A DNA stretch of 64,000 nucleotides from Sutcliffiella horikoshii (GTDB taxonomy: Bacteria > Bacillota > Bacilli > Bacillales > Bacillaceae_I): NCBI RefSeq assembly GCF_021991925.1, contig NZ_RXZI01000002.1, positions 620,001 through 684,000 of the forward strand, written 5' to 3'. Positions 9,604-19,662 of this stretch are shown in pieces (the first letter of the stretch is position 1; every line of letters starts with the position of its first letter). The position numbers were made by a program, and so were the translations under genes. The notes beneath the pieces are model-generated. The model was given only the letters and a program-made list of their open reading frames with translations. It searched no databases and was not told where the DNA came from.

Positions 9604-11857
9604 AAAAATTCTGCTAGCCATGCTTATCGCCATCCTTCCAGTATCTGTATTCGCTGAATCATTGACTTCAAAAGAAGAGTTGGAAGAGATCGAAGTGGGA
9701 ACAGAGCTCGGAGAAGAGACCCTCCGCTTTGATTCCAATCAATTCACCCAGCCAGAGGGAGAAAACAAACCTCTGCCGGAAGGAAGCCTTGATGGCTTTA
9801 CAAAAGTAACGGAGAACCACAAGCTTGCCCTTTATGTACAAGAAGAGTCGCTGGCAATCAAAATTCAGAACAAAGAAACAGGCTATATCTGGCATTCAGG
9901 TGTGGATAATGCCGAGAATTACCGCTTGAACAACACATGGACTGATATGGTGCAATCCGCCATCACCATTGATTACCTCGATCGACGCGGAAATATTAAG
10001 ACGGAAAGTATCCTGACGGAAGAAACGAAGCCTAGCATTCAAATGAACGAAGACGGCTTTACCGCAGAGGTTGATTTACGTGGTTCCAGTATTGAAGTTG
10101 TACTGAATGTGACGCTTGAAGACGAAAGCATTGTCATTGATGTGCCGAATGAAGGTGTCCAGGATGGCACCTACAATAAGATAGTGGCCATGAAAGTTTA
10201 CCCTTTCCTTGGTGCCGCACATATGGATGATATCACCGGATACTTATTCATACCGGACGGAAGTGGCGCGCTGATGCGTTTCGAAAAGAATGCTTTCCGT
10301 TCCGATACTCCGTTCATCGGTTCCATCTATGGTGAGGATGAAGGATTTACAAGACCGAAAAGCACAGAAAATGTCTACACCTACCCGGCACAGGCGATAT
10401 CCGTTCCAGTGTATGGTGCGGTGCATGGCGTAAAGCAGAATGCCTTCCTTACTTCCATTGAAGAAGGCCAAATCTATGGCAGGATTCTTGCTTACCCATC
10501 TGGCGCTTCAACTGACTTCTTTTGGGTAACATCCGATTATCAATATCGCTTTAATTATTTTCAACCGACAAGTAAGAGCATGGGAGGCTTCAACGTCTAC
10601 CAAGAGGAAAAAAACAGTTTCAATATTAAGCAAAAAGTGATGTTCCTCTCCAATGAAGAAGCTGATTATGTAGGCATGGCCAACAAATATCAGCAACATC
10701 TAGAGGATAAAGGTACTCTTTCTAGCAACAATGAAGACAAAGTAGATCTTCGCTTAGAGCTTCTGGGCGGGGAAACAAAGAAAGGCCTGATCTGGAATTC
10801 TGTTGAGCAGATGACAGAGATCCAAGATATTCCTCGTTTTGTAGAAGAGCTGGAGCAAAACGATGTAGATAATCTACACGTTGTGTTAAGAGGCTGGACA
10901 AAAGGTGGATTGACGGGAACACTGCCACAGAAGTTTCCATTAGAAAAGAAGGTTGGCAGTAAAGGGGACTTGGAAGAAACCATCCAAAAGTTAGAGGAAA
11001 GAGACATTCCTTTTTATCTTCACACAGATTTCACCACTGCTTTTGACGGGGCATCCGGCTTTTCCGGAAGCAAGGATGTTTCCAAGAAAATAAACGGCCA
11101 GCCGATGACAAAAAATCAATATGGCTATAGCAGTTACTATCTCAGCCCGAAAAAGTCCCTTGAAATCGCCAAAAAAGATGCAGCGGACTTCAAGGACCAT
11201 AGGGTAGAAAACCTCGCCATAGAAACGACTGGAAGCAAACTTTTCTCTGATTTTAACAAAGGAATGGCAACTTCCAGAGCAGAGATGATCAGCCTGAATC
11301 AAGAGTTATTCGCTCATTATCAGGAGCAAAATATTGATTTATCCTTATACAGACCAAACGATTACGCTTGGGGGTATATGGACAAGTACTTGGATATGCC
11401 GATGTATTCCTCGAACTATATGTTTGTGACGGATACCGTACCGTTTTTACAAATCGTATTGAAGGGATACACGCCGTACTATGCAACCTTCTCCAACTTC
11501 TCCCACAATCCGATGGAAGAAGTGTTGAGAATGATCGAGTTTGGTGCTTATCCATCCTTCTACTTGACTAGGGAATCTGCACAGCTTTTGATGAAGACAC
11601 CATCAAGAGGTTTATATACTTCCGAGTTTGATAGTTGGAAAGAGGAATTGGTCAGTCAATACAGTCTAATTAAAGACAGTCTCGGAAAAGTGGAGAACAG
11701 CTCCATCATCGATCGTGTCGTCCATCAGCCAGGAGTTTCCGAGGTCATGTACGAAAACGGTGTCTCCATCATCGTTAATTATACGGACGCAGACATTACC
11801 ATTGAGGGAACAACGGTCGATGCTACGTCATTCAGCATTAAAGAAAGGGGGAATTAA
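9596..11857 (+). CDS. DUF5696-type secreted protein, possible cell-surface glycan enzyme or scaffold
   Basis: 753 residues with a signal peptide (MYKKILLAMLIAILPVSVFAES). The GTG start is set by a strong AGGAGGTGATT and overlaps the previous gene by 8 bp. The first part is beta-rich (ESLAIKIQNKETGYIWHSGVDN, GYLFIPDGSGALMRF). The second half reads like a TIM-barrel enzyme, with DNLHVVLRGWTKGGLTGTLPQKFPLEKKVG, FYLHTDFTTAF and LAIETTGSKLFSDF, plus acidic residues at strand ends. I place it with DUF5696 from its context and these features. The fold is compatible with a glycoside-hydrolase-like role at the surface, but no catalytic pair is proven. Linked to the NHL/Yip1 gene and to four permeases. 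Confidence 0.65.
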   Translation: MYKKILLAMLIAILPVSVFAESLTSKEELEEIEVGTELGEETLRFDSNQFTQPEGENKPLPEGSLDGFTKVTENHKLALYVQEESLAIKIQNKETGYIWHSGVDNAENYRLNNTWTDMVQSAITIDYLDRRGNIKTESILTEETKPSIQMNEDGFTAEVDLRGSSIEVVLNVTLEDESIVIDVPNEGVQDGTYNKIVAMKVYPFLGAAHMDDITGYLFIPDGSGALMRFEKNAFRSDTPFIGSIYGEDEGFTRPKSTENVYTYPAQAISVPVYGAVHGVKQNAFLTSIEEGQIYGRILAYPSGASTDFFWVTSDYQYRFNYFQPTSKSMGGFNVYQEEKNSFNIKQKVMFLSNEEADYVGMANKYQQHLEDKGTLSSNNEDKVDLRLELLGGETKKGLIWNSVEQMTEIQDIPRFVEELEQNDVDNLHVVLRGWTKGGLTGTLPQKFPLEKKVGSKGDLEETIQKLEERDIPFYLHTDFTTAFDGASGFSGSKDVSKKINGQPMTKNQYGYSSYYLSPKKSLEIAKKDAADFKDHRVENLAIETTGSKLFSDFNKGMATSRAEMISLNQELFAHYQEQNIDLSLYRPNDYAWGYMDKYLDMPMYSSNYMFVTDTVPFLQIVLKGYTPYYATFSNFSHNPMEEVLRMIEFGAYPSFYLTRESAQLLMKTPSRGLYTSEFDSWKEELVSQYSLIKDSLGKVENSSIIDRVVHQPGVSEVMYENGVSIIVNYTDADITIEGTTVDATSFSIKERGN

Positions 11858-11859
11858 GC

Positions 11860-12723
11860 ATGAAACAGTTATCCATGCGTTCAAAGAATTCGCTGACAGG
11901 TTTGTTATTCATCTCACCATGGATTCTCGGTTTTCTCTTATTCACAGCTTACCCCCTTTTCTATTCGCTGTACTTAAGCTTTCAAAAGGTGCGGATCACA
12001 ACAGAGGGGATCCAGACGACCTTTGTTAAATTTGATAATTTCAAGCATGCCTTCACGGTGGATGCACTGTTTACACAAAAGCTATTGACGTTTGTGCAGG
12101 AGCTTGTGCTATCTGTGCCCATCATCATTGTATTCTCACTCATCATCGCGATCCTGTTGAATCAGCCGATCCGCTTCCGCAATTTTTTCCGGATGATATT
12201 CTTTCTACCGGTCATCATTGCGAGCGGCCCGGTCATAAATGAGCTGATTTCACAGGGAGTGACATCCATCCCGTCCATCAAGGATTATGCGATATTTGAA
12301 ACGATGCTCTCTGCTGATTCATTATTCAGCAGTATCCTTCTGTATTTGATGGATAACCTGATCATCATCTTATGGTTTTCAGGGGTACAGTTCTTAATTT
12401 TCCTGGCAGCCCTGCAAAAAATAGATACGCAAGTGTATGAAGCTGCCAAAATTGACGGTGCCTCCAATTGGGAATGCTTTTGGAAGGTGACATTACCAAG
12501 TATTTTCCCAATGATCGTCGTTAACACGGTATATACCATTGTGACATTCTCGATCTTCTCGTTAAATCCAGTCATCGAGCATATCCAAACAAATATGTTT
12601 CAAATCAATACAGGGTTTGGCTATGCTTCAGCCCTATCATGGATCTACTTCTTATTGATTGCAGTGGCTTTAGGCATTTCCGTAGCGCTGTTAACTGTTA
12701 GAGGAAGAAAAAATTATGCTTAA
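11860..12723 (+). CDS. Sugar ABC transporter permease, MalF type (second pair)
   Basis: 287-residue permease with about six helices (LLFISPWILGFLLFTAYPLFYSLYLSF at the start) and an EAA loop QVYEAAKIDGASNWECFWKVTLPSIFP. Begins 2 bp after the DUF5696 stop and is followed after 14 bp by its MalG-type partner, so the two are tightly coupled. It is a second, non-identical permease set in one operon. It may pair with the lipoprotein at 1055 while the first pair serves the 979-residue protein, but the pairing cannot be decided from sequence. Confidence 0.93.
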   Translation: MKQLSMRSKNSLTGLLFISPWILGFLLFTAYPLFYSLYLSFQKVRITTEGIQTTFVKFDNFKHAFTVDALFTQKLLTFVQELVLSVPIIIVFSLIIAILLNQPIRFRNFFRMIFFLPVIIASGPVINELISQGVTSIPSIKDYAIFETMLSADSLFSSILLYLMDNLIIILWFSGVQFLIFLAALQKIDTQVYEAAKIDGASNWECFWKVTLPSIFPMIVVNTVYTIVTFSIFSLNPVIEHIQTNMFQINTGFGYASALSWIYFLLIAVALGISVALLTVRGRKNYA

Positions 12724-12737
12724 AGGAGGCCGTTATC

Positions 12738-13697
12738 ATGGCAAGCGAATCGCTGACTAACCGCAAACCAAAAGGGACAGGCATCGTGACCAGGTTGAAA
12801 AAGCTCGCTTTCGGAATGAAAGGGAACGACGGCCTTCTCTATAAGCTTTTCATTTACGGCTTGTTAATTGGAATTGGCTTTGTCTACTTATTCCCCTTGC
12901 TTTATATGATTTCTTACAGTCTGAAAAGCTTGGATGATATTCTCAATCCACTAGTAAACTGGATACCGACTCAACTTTATCTTGATAACTATCAATCTGC
13001 CTATGCGGTATTGAAATTCCTGCCTACCTTAGTGGAATCCTTTTATGTAACAGCCATCCCGGCCATTGTTCAAACGGCGGTATGTGCAGTGGTGGGTTAT
13101 GGTTTTGCACGCTTTGCCTTTCCATTCAAACGAACCATGTTCGTCTTAGTATTGGCGACGTTCATCATTCCTCCTCAAGTGACGGTCATCCCTCGTTATG
13201 TATTTTTTAACGAGATTGGTATTCTAGGAAGCATTCAGGCTTTCTTGTTTCCGGCACTACTTGGACAGGGAATCAACAGTGCGATTTTCATCTTGATTTT
13301 CTATCAGTTCTTTAAAATGATGCCAAAAGCATTAGAAGAAGCAGCCCAGCTTGATGGGGCGGGATATTTACGTATATTCTTGACGCTTGCGCTTCCGATG
13401 GCTGCACCTGCGATCATCATTTCGTTCTTATTCTCCTTCGTTTGGTACTGGAATGAAACATATTTGGCAGCGATTTATTTTGGTAACTCATTAACGACGT
13501 TACCACTCGAACTGCAAAAGTTCGTAGCAACCTATCAACAGATGTACCCGCAAAGTGGTGGGGAAGCATCTGAAATCAATGAAGGCATCAATATGGCAGG
13601 TACGGTCATGACGATCTTGCCGATGCTTGTTGTCTATGCCATCACGCAACGCTGGTTTGTCGAAGGTGTCGACCGTTCCGGTATTGCTGGTGAATAA
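12738..13697 (+). CDS. Carbohydrate ABC transporter permease, MalG type (second pair)
   Basis: 319 residues. A charged cytoplasmic N-terminus of about 35 residues precedes the first helix (LFIYGLLIGIGFVYLFPLLYMISYS). The EAA loop is ALEEAAQLDGAGYLRIFLTLALPMAAP, and the C-terminus is the usual VEGVDRSGIAGE tail. An AAAGGAGG ribosome site is present. Last gene of the first transcription unit; no clear terminator follows, and operator sites start about 45 bp downstream. Confidence 0.94.
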   Translation: MASESLTNRKPKGTGIVTRLKKLAFGMKGNDGLLYKLFIYGLLIGIGFVYLFPLLYMISYSLKSLDDILNPLVNWIPTQLYLDNYQSAYAVLKFLPTLVESFYVTAIPAIVQTAVCAVVGYGFARFAFPFKRTMFVLVLATFIIPPQVTVIPRYVFFNEIGILGSIQAFLFPALLGQGINSAIFILIFYQFFKMMPKALEEAAQLDGAGYLRIFLTLALPMAAPAIIISFLFSFVWYWNETYLAAIYFGNSLTTLPLELQKFVATYQQMYPQSGGEASEINEGINMAGTVMTILPMLVVYAITQRWFVEGVDRSGIAGE

Positions 13698-13740
13698 GGA
13701 GGTAAAGAGTGCCAATTAGGCCTCTTTATCGAAACAAATA

Positions 13741-13818
13741 GAAACGTTTCGACAAAAACTGTCGATTGTATGATATAAATACTTATTCTTACTCATTATT
13801 TTTAGTGAAAACGTTTCG
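13741..13818. promoter_or_regulatory. Operator pair and probable promoter in front of the GH3 gene
   Basis: Perfect GAAACGTTTC at 13741-13750, and GAAAACGTTTCG at 13807-13818, which matches nine of ten positions. The palindrome centres are 67 bp apart. A TATAAA (13774-13779) between them is a -10 candidate, with only a weak -35 (GACAAA). The arrangement resembles the operator pair before the first gene. Confidence 0.65.
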
Positions 13819-13852
13819 TGTTCGTGCAACACGATCGGGGAGGTAGTAAAGG

Positions 13853-16012
13853 ATGGCTAAAAACATGGAAAGCCTTTTAGAACAAATGACATTAGAGGAA
13901 AAAATAGCCCAGCTCATGCAATTGGCAACCTTCTTCTATAAAGGTGCAGCAGGGGATGGAGAAATCACAGGTCCTCTTGAAGATATGGGAATCTCCAATG
14001 ACGTGGTGCAAAACAGTGGCTCCGTACTTGGTGCATCAGGGGCATGGGAAGTTGCCAATATTCAACGAGAGCATCTTGCGGAAAATCGTTTAGGAATTCC
14101 TCTACTGATGATGGCAGATATTGTCCACGGATTTAAAACCATCTTCCCTGTACCTCTTGCGATTGGATGCTCATGGGATACAGAACTTGCTGAAAAGAGT
14201 GCAGAAATTGCCGCAAAGGAAGCATCTGTTTCTGGTGTTCATGTGACATTCGCGCCGATGGTCGACTTAGTGCGCGATCCAAGATGGGGACGAGTGATGG
14301 AATCAACCGGGGAAGATCCTTATCTGAATAGTGTCTTTGCCAAGGCCTTTGTACGAGGCTTCCAAGGAGAGGACTTGACCAATGACACTCACCGCGTTGC
14401 AGCATGTGTGAAGCACTTTGCAGCATACGGCGCACCAGAAGGAGGCCGTGACTATAATACGGTCAACATGTCGGAAAGACAGCTACGCGAGTCCTATCTT
14501 CCAGCATACAAAGCCGCACTTGATGAAGGCTGTGAGATGGTCATGACCGCTTTTAACACGGTCGACGGCATCCCTGCATCTGGAAACAAAAAGCTGATGA
14601 GAGATCTGCTCCGCGAGGAATGGGGCTTTGATGGTGTCATGATTTCCGACTGGGGTGCAGTGAAAGAACTCATTCCACACGGAGTAGCAGAAGATGAACG
14701 AGAAGCGGCGCTAAAAGGTTTGGAAGCCGGCGTGGACATTGAAATGATGACCGCCTGTTACGCGAAGAATCTTCAAAATCTTGTGGAGAGCGGCGACCTT
14801 TCGGAAACACTGATCGATGAATCAGTCTTACGTATTCTTAACCTGAAAAACAAACTTGGACTCTTTGAAAATCCATACCGTGGCACAAGCGAGGAACTAG
14901 AAAAAGAAGTCATCATGTCAGAGGAACACCGCCAAGTGGCAAAAGAACTTGCCATCAAATCTAGTGTCCTTTTAAAAAATGATCAGGTTCTACCGTTAAA
15001 AAAAGAGCAGAAAATCGCATTGATCGGGCCATTTGCGAAAAATGGGGATGTGCTAGGACCATGGTCCTGGCAAGGTTCAAAGGAAGCAGCAGTACAGGTA
15101 TATGACGGACTGCTTGCAAAAACTTCTGAAGCGAATCTTTTGGTAGCGCAAGGACCTGACATTGAAACGATTACAGAAGAGCAGCTCACACAAGCTGTGG
15201 AGATAGGGAAAGAAGCAGATGTCATTGTCCTTGCACTTGGGGAAGCATCGGAAATGAGCGGAGAAGGCGGTTGCCTGGCAGACATCCGCCTGCCAGAAGC
15301 ACAATTAGAACTTGTGGCGAAAATTAAAGAGCTTGGAAAACCCGTCGTGACGGTTCTTTTCAATGGACGTCCGTTAGATTTACATGGAGTGATTGATGAA
15401 TCTGATGCCTTGCTTGAAGCATGGTATCCGGGAACCGAAGCTGGTTCAGCCATTGCAGACTTGTTGTTCGGTGATGCGAATCCTTCTGGAAAACTTTCGA
15501 TGAGCTTCCCATATTCTGTCGGACAGGTTCCTGTCTACTACAACTGCTTCAACACGGGACGCCCACAAGGTGAAAACAAGCAGGAGCGCTATGTCACGCA
15601 TTATCTTGATATCCCAAATGAGCCGTTACTGCCATTTGGATACGGGTTAAGCTACACAACCTTTGATTACAACGATATGAGCTTATCAGCAGACAGTTTA
15701 ACAGAAGAATCCAGCATCGATGTGACAGTCAACGTGACGAACACAGGCGAGCGTGCCGGTGAAGAAACGGTTCAGTTCTACATCCGTGACATCTCAGGCG
15801 AAATTGTCCGCCCGCTTAAAGAACTAAAAGGCTTTGAAAAAGTAAGGCTAGAGCCTGGTGAAACAAAACAAGTAACCTTCACCATCACAGAAGATCAGCT
15901 CCGTTATTACCATTCGGACCTGACCTTCAAAAGTGACAAAGGCAAATTCCACGCCATGATCGGCCCGAACAGCAATGAATTGACGATAAAAGAGTTCGTC
16001 TTAAATAAGTAA
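13853..16012 (+). CDS. Glycoside hydrolase family 3 beta-glucosidase, cytoplasmic
   Basis: Hydrolyses terminal beta-glucosides. Residues about 30-320 form the GH3 N-terminal barrel with MADIVHGFKTIFPVPLA and the nucleophile motif VMISDWGAVKEL (Asp266). The alpha/beta sandwich (365-585) has GEASEMSGEGG and the fibronectin III-like domain (630-705) has NVTNTGERAGEETVQFYI. No signal peptide, so it acts on imported sugar. 719 residues is normal for the family. Its direct neighbour is a 1,2-beta-oligoglucan phosphorylase-like gene. In Listeria innocua a GH3 enzyme next to such a phosphorylase acts on sophorose-type beta-1,2-linkages, so the same role is inferred here. Ribosome site GGGGAGG. Confidence 0.92.
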   Translation: MAKNMESLLEQMTLEEKIAQLMQLATFFYKGAAGDGEITGPLEDMGISNDVVQNSGSVLGASGAWEVANIQREHLAENRLGIPLLMMADIVHGFKTIFPVPLAIGCSWDTELAEKSAEIAAKEASVSGVHVTFAPMVDLVRDPRWGRVMESTGEDPYLNSVFAKAFVRGFQGEDLTNDTHRVAACVKHFAAYGAPEGGRDYNTVNMSERQLRESYLPAYKAALDEGCEMVMTAFNTVDGIPASGNKKLMRDLLREEWGFDGVMISDWGAVKELIPHGVAEDEREAALKGLEAGVDIEMMTACYAKNLQNLVESGDLSETLIDESVLRILNLKNKLGLFENPYRGTSEELEKEVIMSEEHRQVAKELAIKSSVLLKNDQVLPLKKEQKIALIGPFAKNGDVLGPWSWQGSKEAAVQVYDGLLAKTSEANLLVAQGPDIETITEEQLTQAVEIGKEADVIVLALGEASEMSGEGGCLADIRLPEAQLELVAKIKELGKPVVTVLFNGRPLDLHGVIDESDALLEAWYPGTEAGSAIADLLFGDANPSGKLSMSFPYSVGQVPVYYNCFNTGRPQGENKQERYVTHYLDIPNEPLLPFGYGLSYTTFDYNDMSLSADSLTEESSIDVTVNVTNTGERAGEETVQFYIRDISGEIVRPLKELKGFEKVRLEPGETKQVTFTITEDQLRYYHSDLTFKSDKGKFHAMIGPNSNELTIKEFVLNK

Positions 16013-16037
16013 TCTTTAAGTGAAGTGCAGTATCAGC

Positions 16038-16074
16038 AGATGATTGGAGCAATAGGCGAAGACCCAAGCTGACG
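16038..16074. repeat. Truncated family A repeat remnant
   Basis: CAGATGATTGGAGCAATAGG followed by CGAAGAC matches the left 30 or so bases of the family A core, then diverges. It lies just upstream of the complete copy, suggesting repeated insertion at this spot. Confidence 0.6.
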
Positions 16075-16098
16075 CAAAAACAAAATATAAATGATTCC

Positions 16099-16230
16099 TA
16101 GCTGTTGATTGGAGCAAAAGGCGTAGACTCCTAAGGGAGATAGCGCTAGGTGGAGACCCCGCAGGCTTGCCGAGGAGGCTCCAGCAGCGCCCCTAGGAAA
16201 GCGAAGCCATTTGCGGAAATCAACAGCGGT
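16099..16230 (+). repeat. Palindromic repeat, family A, copy 3
   Basis: Complete core with GCTGTTGATTGGAGC and GGAAATCAACAGCGGT ends. The interior reads CCTAAGGGAGA...CCCCTAGG instead of GCGGGAGG...CCCGCGG, so the internal arms changed together. To its right (16256-16270) lies CTTTTTCAACAGCC, similar to the termini of the 218-bp elements. The remainder of the gap before the next gene holds only a GGAGG ribosome site. Confidence 0.88.
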
Positions 16231-16309
16231 ATTAAACGGATATTTAGAATAATGCACTTTTTCAACAGCCTCGTATGCTCAACAACAAAATTAAAGGAGG
16301 ACTTTAATC

Positions 16310-19300
16310 ATGCAAACAACCACAGCTAATCAAAAGATTAACATACAAGCAGGAGACGTCTGCTTCACCTTCCTAAACAGCGGAGATCTCTTCGAAGCAA
16401 CACACAAAGAAATCATGATCAACCAATGGATGTCCAACCCGATCGACGGTGCATTGAACAACCTATACCTTCGCGTTCACGGCGAAAACGGCATCCAAGC
16501 CTACCCACTACTAGGCGTAAAATCAACCAGCAACACAAGCCATTCCCAAAACGGAATCAAATGGGAAGGAACAGCGGATGACATTGGCTATTCCGTTACT
16601 TTCCGTCTATCTGAAAAAGGCATCTGGTTCTGGGATGTAAAAGTGAATGGAGAAGGCCAAGCAGTCGATATCGTTTACGGTCAAGACGTTGGAATCGGAA
16701 GCAAAGGACTTGTTCGTACAAACGAATCTTATCTTTCTCAATACATTGACCACACCGTATTTGAAGACGAGCAGAATGGCTATGTAGTCTGCTCCCGTCA
16801 GAACCAGCCGCAGCCGGGAGGTTTTCCATACCTGCAACAAGGTTCCCTGACAAAAGCAACGGGCTACTTAACGGATGGCTTCCAATTCTTTGGGCTTTCT
16901 TACAAAGAGACAAACGAACCAGAAGTGCTAACAAAAGAGACACTTGCCAATGAAGTCTATCAGTACGAATTTGCTTATACAGGATTACAATCCGAAAAGG
17001 TTGTGCTGGATGGACAAGAAAGCTTCGTATTTTATGGCAATTTTAAAGAAAATCACCAGGAAGCTGTAACGGAGCTGGAGTTTACAGAGGAGGTTGCACA
17101 AGCTTGGGAAGAAGTGAAGGGGCTTGCTTCTGACTCTTCTGAAGTGCTGGAGAAAGTTAAGACTAACGCCAACTTAAACGGTGTGCTTTCCGGATCTTCT
17201 TTTACAAAAGAAGAGCTGGATAAATACTTCCCAGTTCGCCAGCAGGAAGAATGGGACGGAGATACCCTGCTTTCTTTCTTCACTGATACGTATGAGCATA
17301 TCGTGCTAAAAGAAAAAGAGCTCATTGTAGAGCGTCCGCACGGTCATATCATCATGTCAGGCAATAATGACAAAATGACGGAAAACATCATCACCTCTAC
17401 TTCCTATATGTACGGGATCTTCAACTCCCAGCTTGTGGTAGGCAACACTTCCTTCCATAAAATGATGACAAATGCCCGTAATGCATTGAATGTCATGAAA
17501 ACTTCCGGACAACGTATCTATGTGGAAGTAGAAGGACAATACAAACTTTTAACGATGCCTACATTATTTGAAATCGGCTTTAACTATGCTCGCTGGTACT
17601 ACAAAACGGCGGATGATGTGATTGTGGTGACGAACTATACGGTAGTGGATTCGCCTGACATTCAATTAGAGGTAACGTCTGAAAAGGGTACAAACCATCG
17701 CTACCTTGTTACCAACCAGATCTCTATGAATAACAACGAGTTGGTTGTTTCCTATGAGATGAACCAGGATGGCAAGGTGCTGACGTTCACAGCGGTAGAA
17801 GGCTCTGACAGCAAACATGTTTACCCAGATCTTGCTTATAAGCTGACTGTGGAAGGTACAGAATTTACCGTTAGTGACGAAACAAAGCTTGCAGAGGGAG
17901 TGGCTCCTGGATCTGCTTCCCTTGTGGTATTGGAAACTGAAGCAACTGCAAGCTGGACGATGACGGTTCAAGGGTTGTTACACGGGGAAGAGAGGGAATT
18001 TGTGACTCCGGACTTTGCCACAGAAGTAGAGCTTTACCGTGCATTTTTTGAAAAAGTGATGAATGGATTCAAGCTGACATTGGGCGGCGAAAGCAAGGAA
18101 GAGCTAGAAAAGATGAATGCCACTGCATGGTGGTACACTCACAACATGCTTGTTCACTATTCTGTGCCACATGGTTTGGAGCAGTACGGTGGAGCGGCAT
18201 GGGGAACACGTGATGTATGCCAAGGGCCGACGGAATACTTCATGGCAACGCAAAACTACGAAAGCGTCAAGGAAATCATCAAAAAGGTATACACCCATCA
18301 ATATGAGGATACAGGGAACTGGCCGCAATGGTTCATGTTCGATAGCTACAACCGCATCCAAAGTGAAGAGAGCCATGGAGACATCATCGTTTGGCCACTT
18401 AAAGTGTTAAGTGATTACCTGACGATCACAAAAGATTACTCCATCTTAGAAGAAAAGGTTCCTTACACGGTTCGTGGTGCTTTCACTTTCACAGAAGAAA
18501 AAGCTACTGTGTTGGAACATGCGAAAAAAGAAATTCAATATATCAAGGATCACTTCCTACATGATACATTCTTATCTTCCTATGGGGATGGAGACTGGGA
18601 TGACACGCTACAGCCAGCAAATGCCCAACTGAAGCAATACATGGTATCGAGTTGGACCGTTTCCTTGACATACCAAGTATTGAACACTCTTTCCAAAGCA
18701 CTTGAGGAAGTATTGACAGATGAAGCAGAAGATCTAAAGGCTTTGGCGAAAGGAATTGAAATCGACTTTAACAAATACATGCTTGCATCTGATGTAATCC
18801 CTGGTTTTGTCTACATGGAAGAACAGGACAAACCGGAATTGATGGTACACCCTGAAGATACGAAAACTGGCATTCATTATCGTTTGCTGCCGATGACTCG
18901 CAGTATGATCAGCGAACTATTGACACCAGAACAGGCGAAAGCACACTTTGAGCTTATTAAGAAAGAGTTGTACTGCCCAGATGGCGTCCGTCTTATGAAC
19001 CGCCCTGCAAACTATGCAGGTGGTGTCAGCACTCACTTCAAACGTGCAGAACAAGCAGCAAACTTCGGTCGAGAAATCGGCTTGCAATATGTTCACGCAC
19101 ATATCCGTTACGTGGAAGCGATGGCCAAGCTCGGGAAGACCGATGAAGTGTGGAATGGCTTGAATACAATCAACCCAATCAACATCCAGAAGGCAGTGCC
19201 AAACGCAGAGCGACGTCAAAGCAACGCTTACTTCAGCTCTTCTGATGGCCAGTTCAACGACCGTTATGAAGCACAAGAGCAATTCGGCAAACTGCGCGAC

Positions 19301-19654
19301 GGTTCTGTAAAAGTAAAAGGCGGCTGGAGAATCTATTCCAGCGGACCTGGAATCTACATGAACCAATTGATCTCCAACTGCCTTGGCATCCGTTTCCAAT
19401 CTGGAGACCTTGTAGTGGACCCTGTGCTTCCGGAGGATCTTGACGGTTTGACATTTACGTATAAAGTAAACGGACAAGATGTGACATTCATCTATCACCT
19501 TGGACAGAATCATAAAAAAGTACTTGTTAATGGAACAGAGGTTGCAGGAAAAGCGACTGCGAACCGCTATCGTGAAGGTGGTTTCGTAATTGGTAAAGAA
19601 CTACTGGACCAACAGCTTTCCCATGGCGAGAATAAAATTGAGGTATACTTATAG
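16310..19654 (+). CDS. GH94-type phosphorylase, probable 1,2-beta-oligoglucan phosphorylase
   Basis: Would reversibly phosphorolyse beta-1,2-gluco-oligosaccharides to glucose 1-phosphate. 1114 residues, matching the ~1110-residue length of the Listeria innocua 1,2-beta-oligoglucan phosphorylase rather than the ~800 of cellobiose phosphorylase. The N-terminal half is beta-rich (GH94 beta-sandwich). From about residue 580 the (alpha/alpha)6 barrel follows, with GGAAWGTRDVCQGPTEY, NWPQWFMFD and the GDGDWDDTLQP segment (residues 759-768), which corresponds to the GH94 catalytic Asp region. The C-terminal RIYSSGPGIYMNQLISNCLG is typical of the clade. No signal peptide. Preceded by GH3 and followed by a hairpin. 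Substrate linkage is inferred from length, motifs and neighbours; other GH94 specificities remain possible. Confidence 0.78.
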   Translation: MQTTTANQKINIQAGDVCFTFLNSGDLFEATHKEIMINQWMSNPIDGALNNLYLRVHGENGIQAYPLLGVKSTSNTSHSQNGIKWEGTADDIGYSVTFRLSEKGIWFWDVKVNGEGQAVDIVYGQDVGIGSKGLVRTNESYLSQYIDHTVFEDEQNGYVVCSRQNQPQPGGFPYLQQGSLTKATGYLTDGFQFFGLSYKETNEPEVLTKETLANEVYQYEFAYTGLQSEKVVLDGQESFVFYGNFKENHQEAVTELEFTEEVAQAWEEVKGLASDSSEVLEKVKTNANLNGVLSGSSFTKEELDKYFPVRQQEEWDGDTLLSFFTDTYEHIVLKEKELIVERPHGHIIMSGNNDKMTENIITSTSYMYGIFNSQLVVGNTSFHKMMTNARNALNVMKTSGQRIYVEVEGQYKLLTMPTLFEIGFNYARWYYKTADDVIVVTNYTVVDSPDIQLEVTSEKGTNHRYLVTNQISMNNNELVVSYEMNQDGKVLTFTAVEGSDSKHVYPDLAYKLTVEGTEFTVSDETKLAEGVAPGSASLVVLETEATASWTMTVQGLLHGEEREFVTPDFATEVELYRAFFEKVMNGFKLTLGGESKEELEKMNATAWWYTHNMLVHYSVPHGLEQYGGAAWGTRDVCQGPTEYFMATQNYESVKEIIKKVYTHQYEDTGNWPQWFMFDSYNRIQSEESHGDIIVWPLKVLSDYLTITKDYSILEEKVPYTVRGAFTFTEEKATVLEHAKKEIQYIKDHFLHDTFLSSYGDGDWDDTLQPANAQLKQYMVSSWTVSLTYQVLNTLSKALEEVLTDEAEDLKALAKGIEIDFNKYMLASDVIPGFVYMEEQDKPELMVHPEDTKTGIHYRLLPMTRSMISELLTPEQAKAHFELIKKELYCPDGVRLMNRPANYAGGVSTHFKRAEQAANFGREIGLQYVHAHIRYVEAMAKLGKTDEVWNGLNTINPINIQKAVPNAERRQSNAYFSSSDGQFNDRYEAQEQFGKLRDGSVKVKGGWRIYSSGPGIYMNQLISNCLGIRFQSGDLVVDPVLPEDLDGLTFTYKVNGQDVTFIYHLGQNHKKVLVNGTEVAGKATANRYREGGFVIGKELLDQQLSHGENKIEVYL

Positions 19655-19662
19655 GAAAAGGC

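Noticed and set aside
13698-13740. Terminator at the end of the permease operon
   Set aside because: No stem with a T run is visible; the second permease may be followed by read-through into the GH3 gene.
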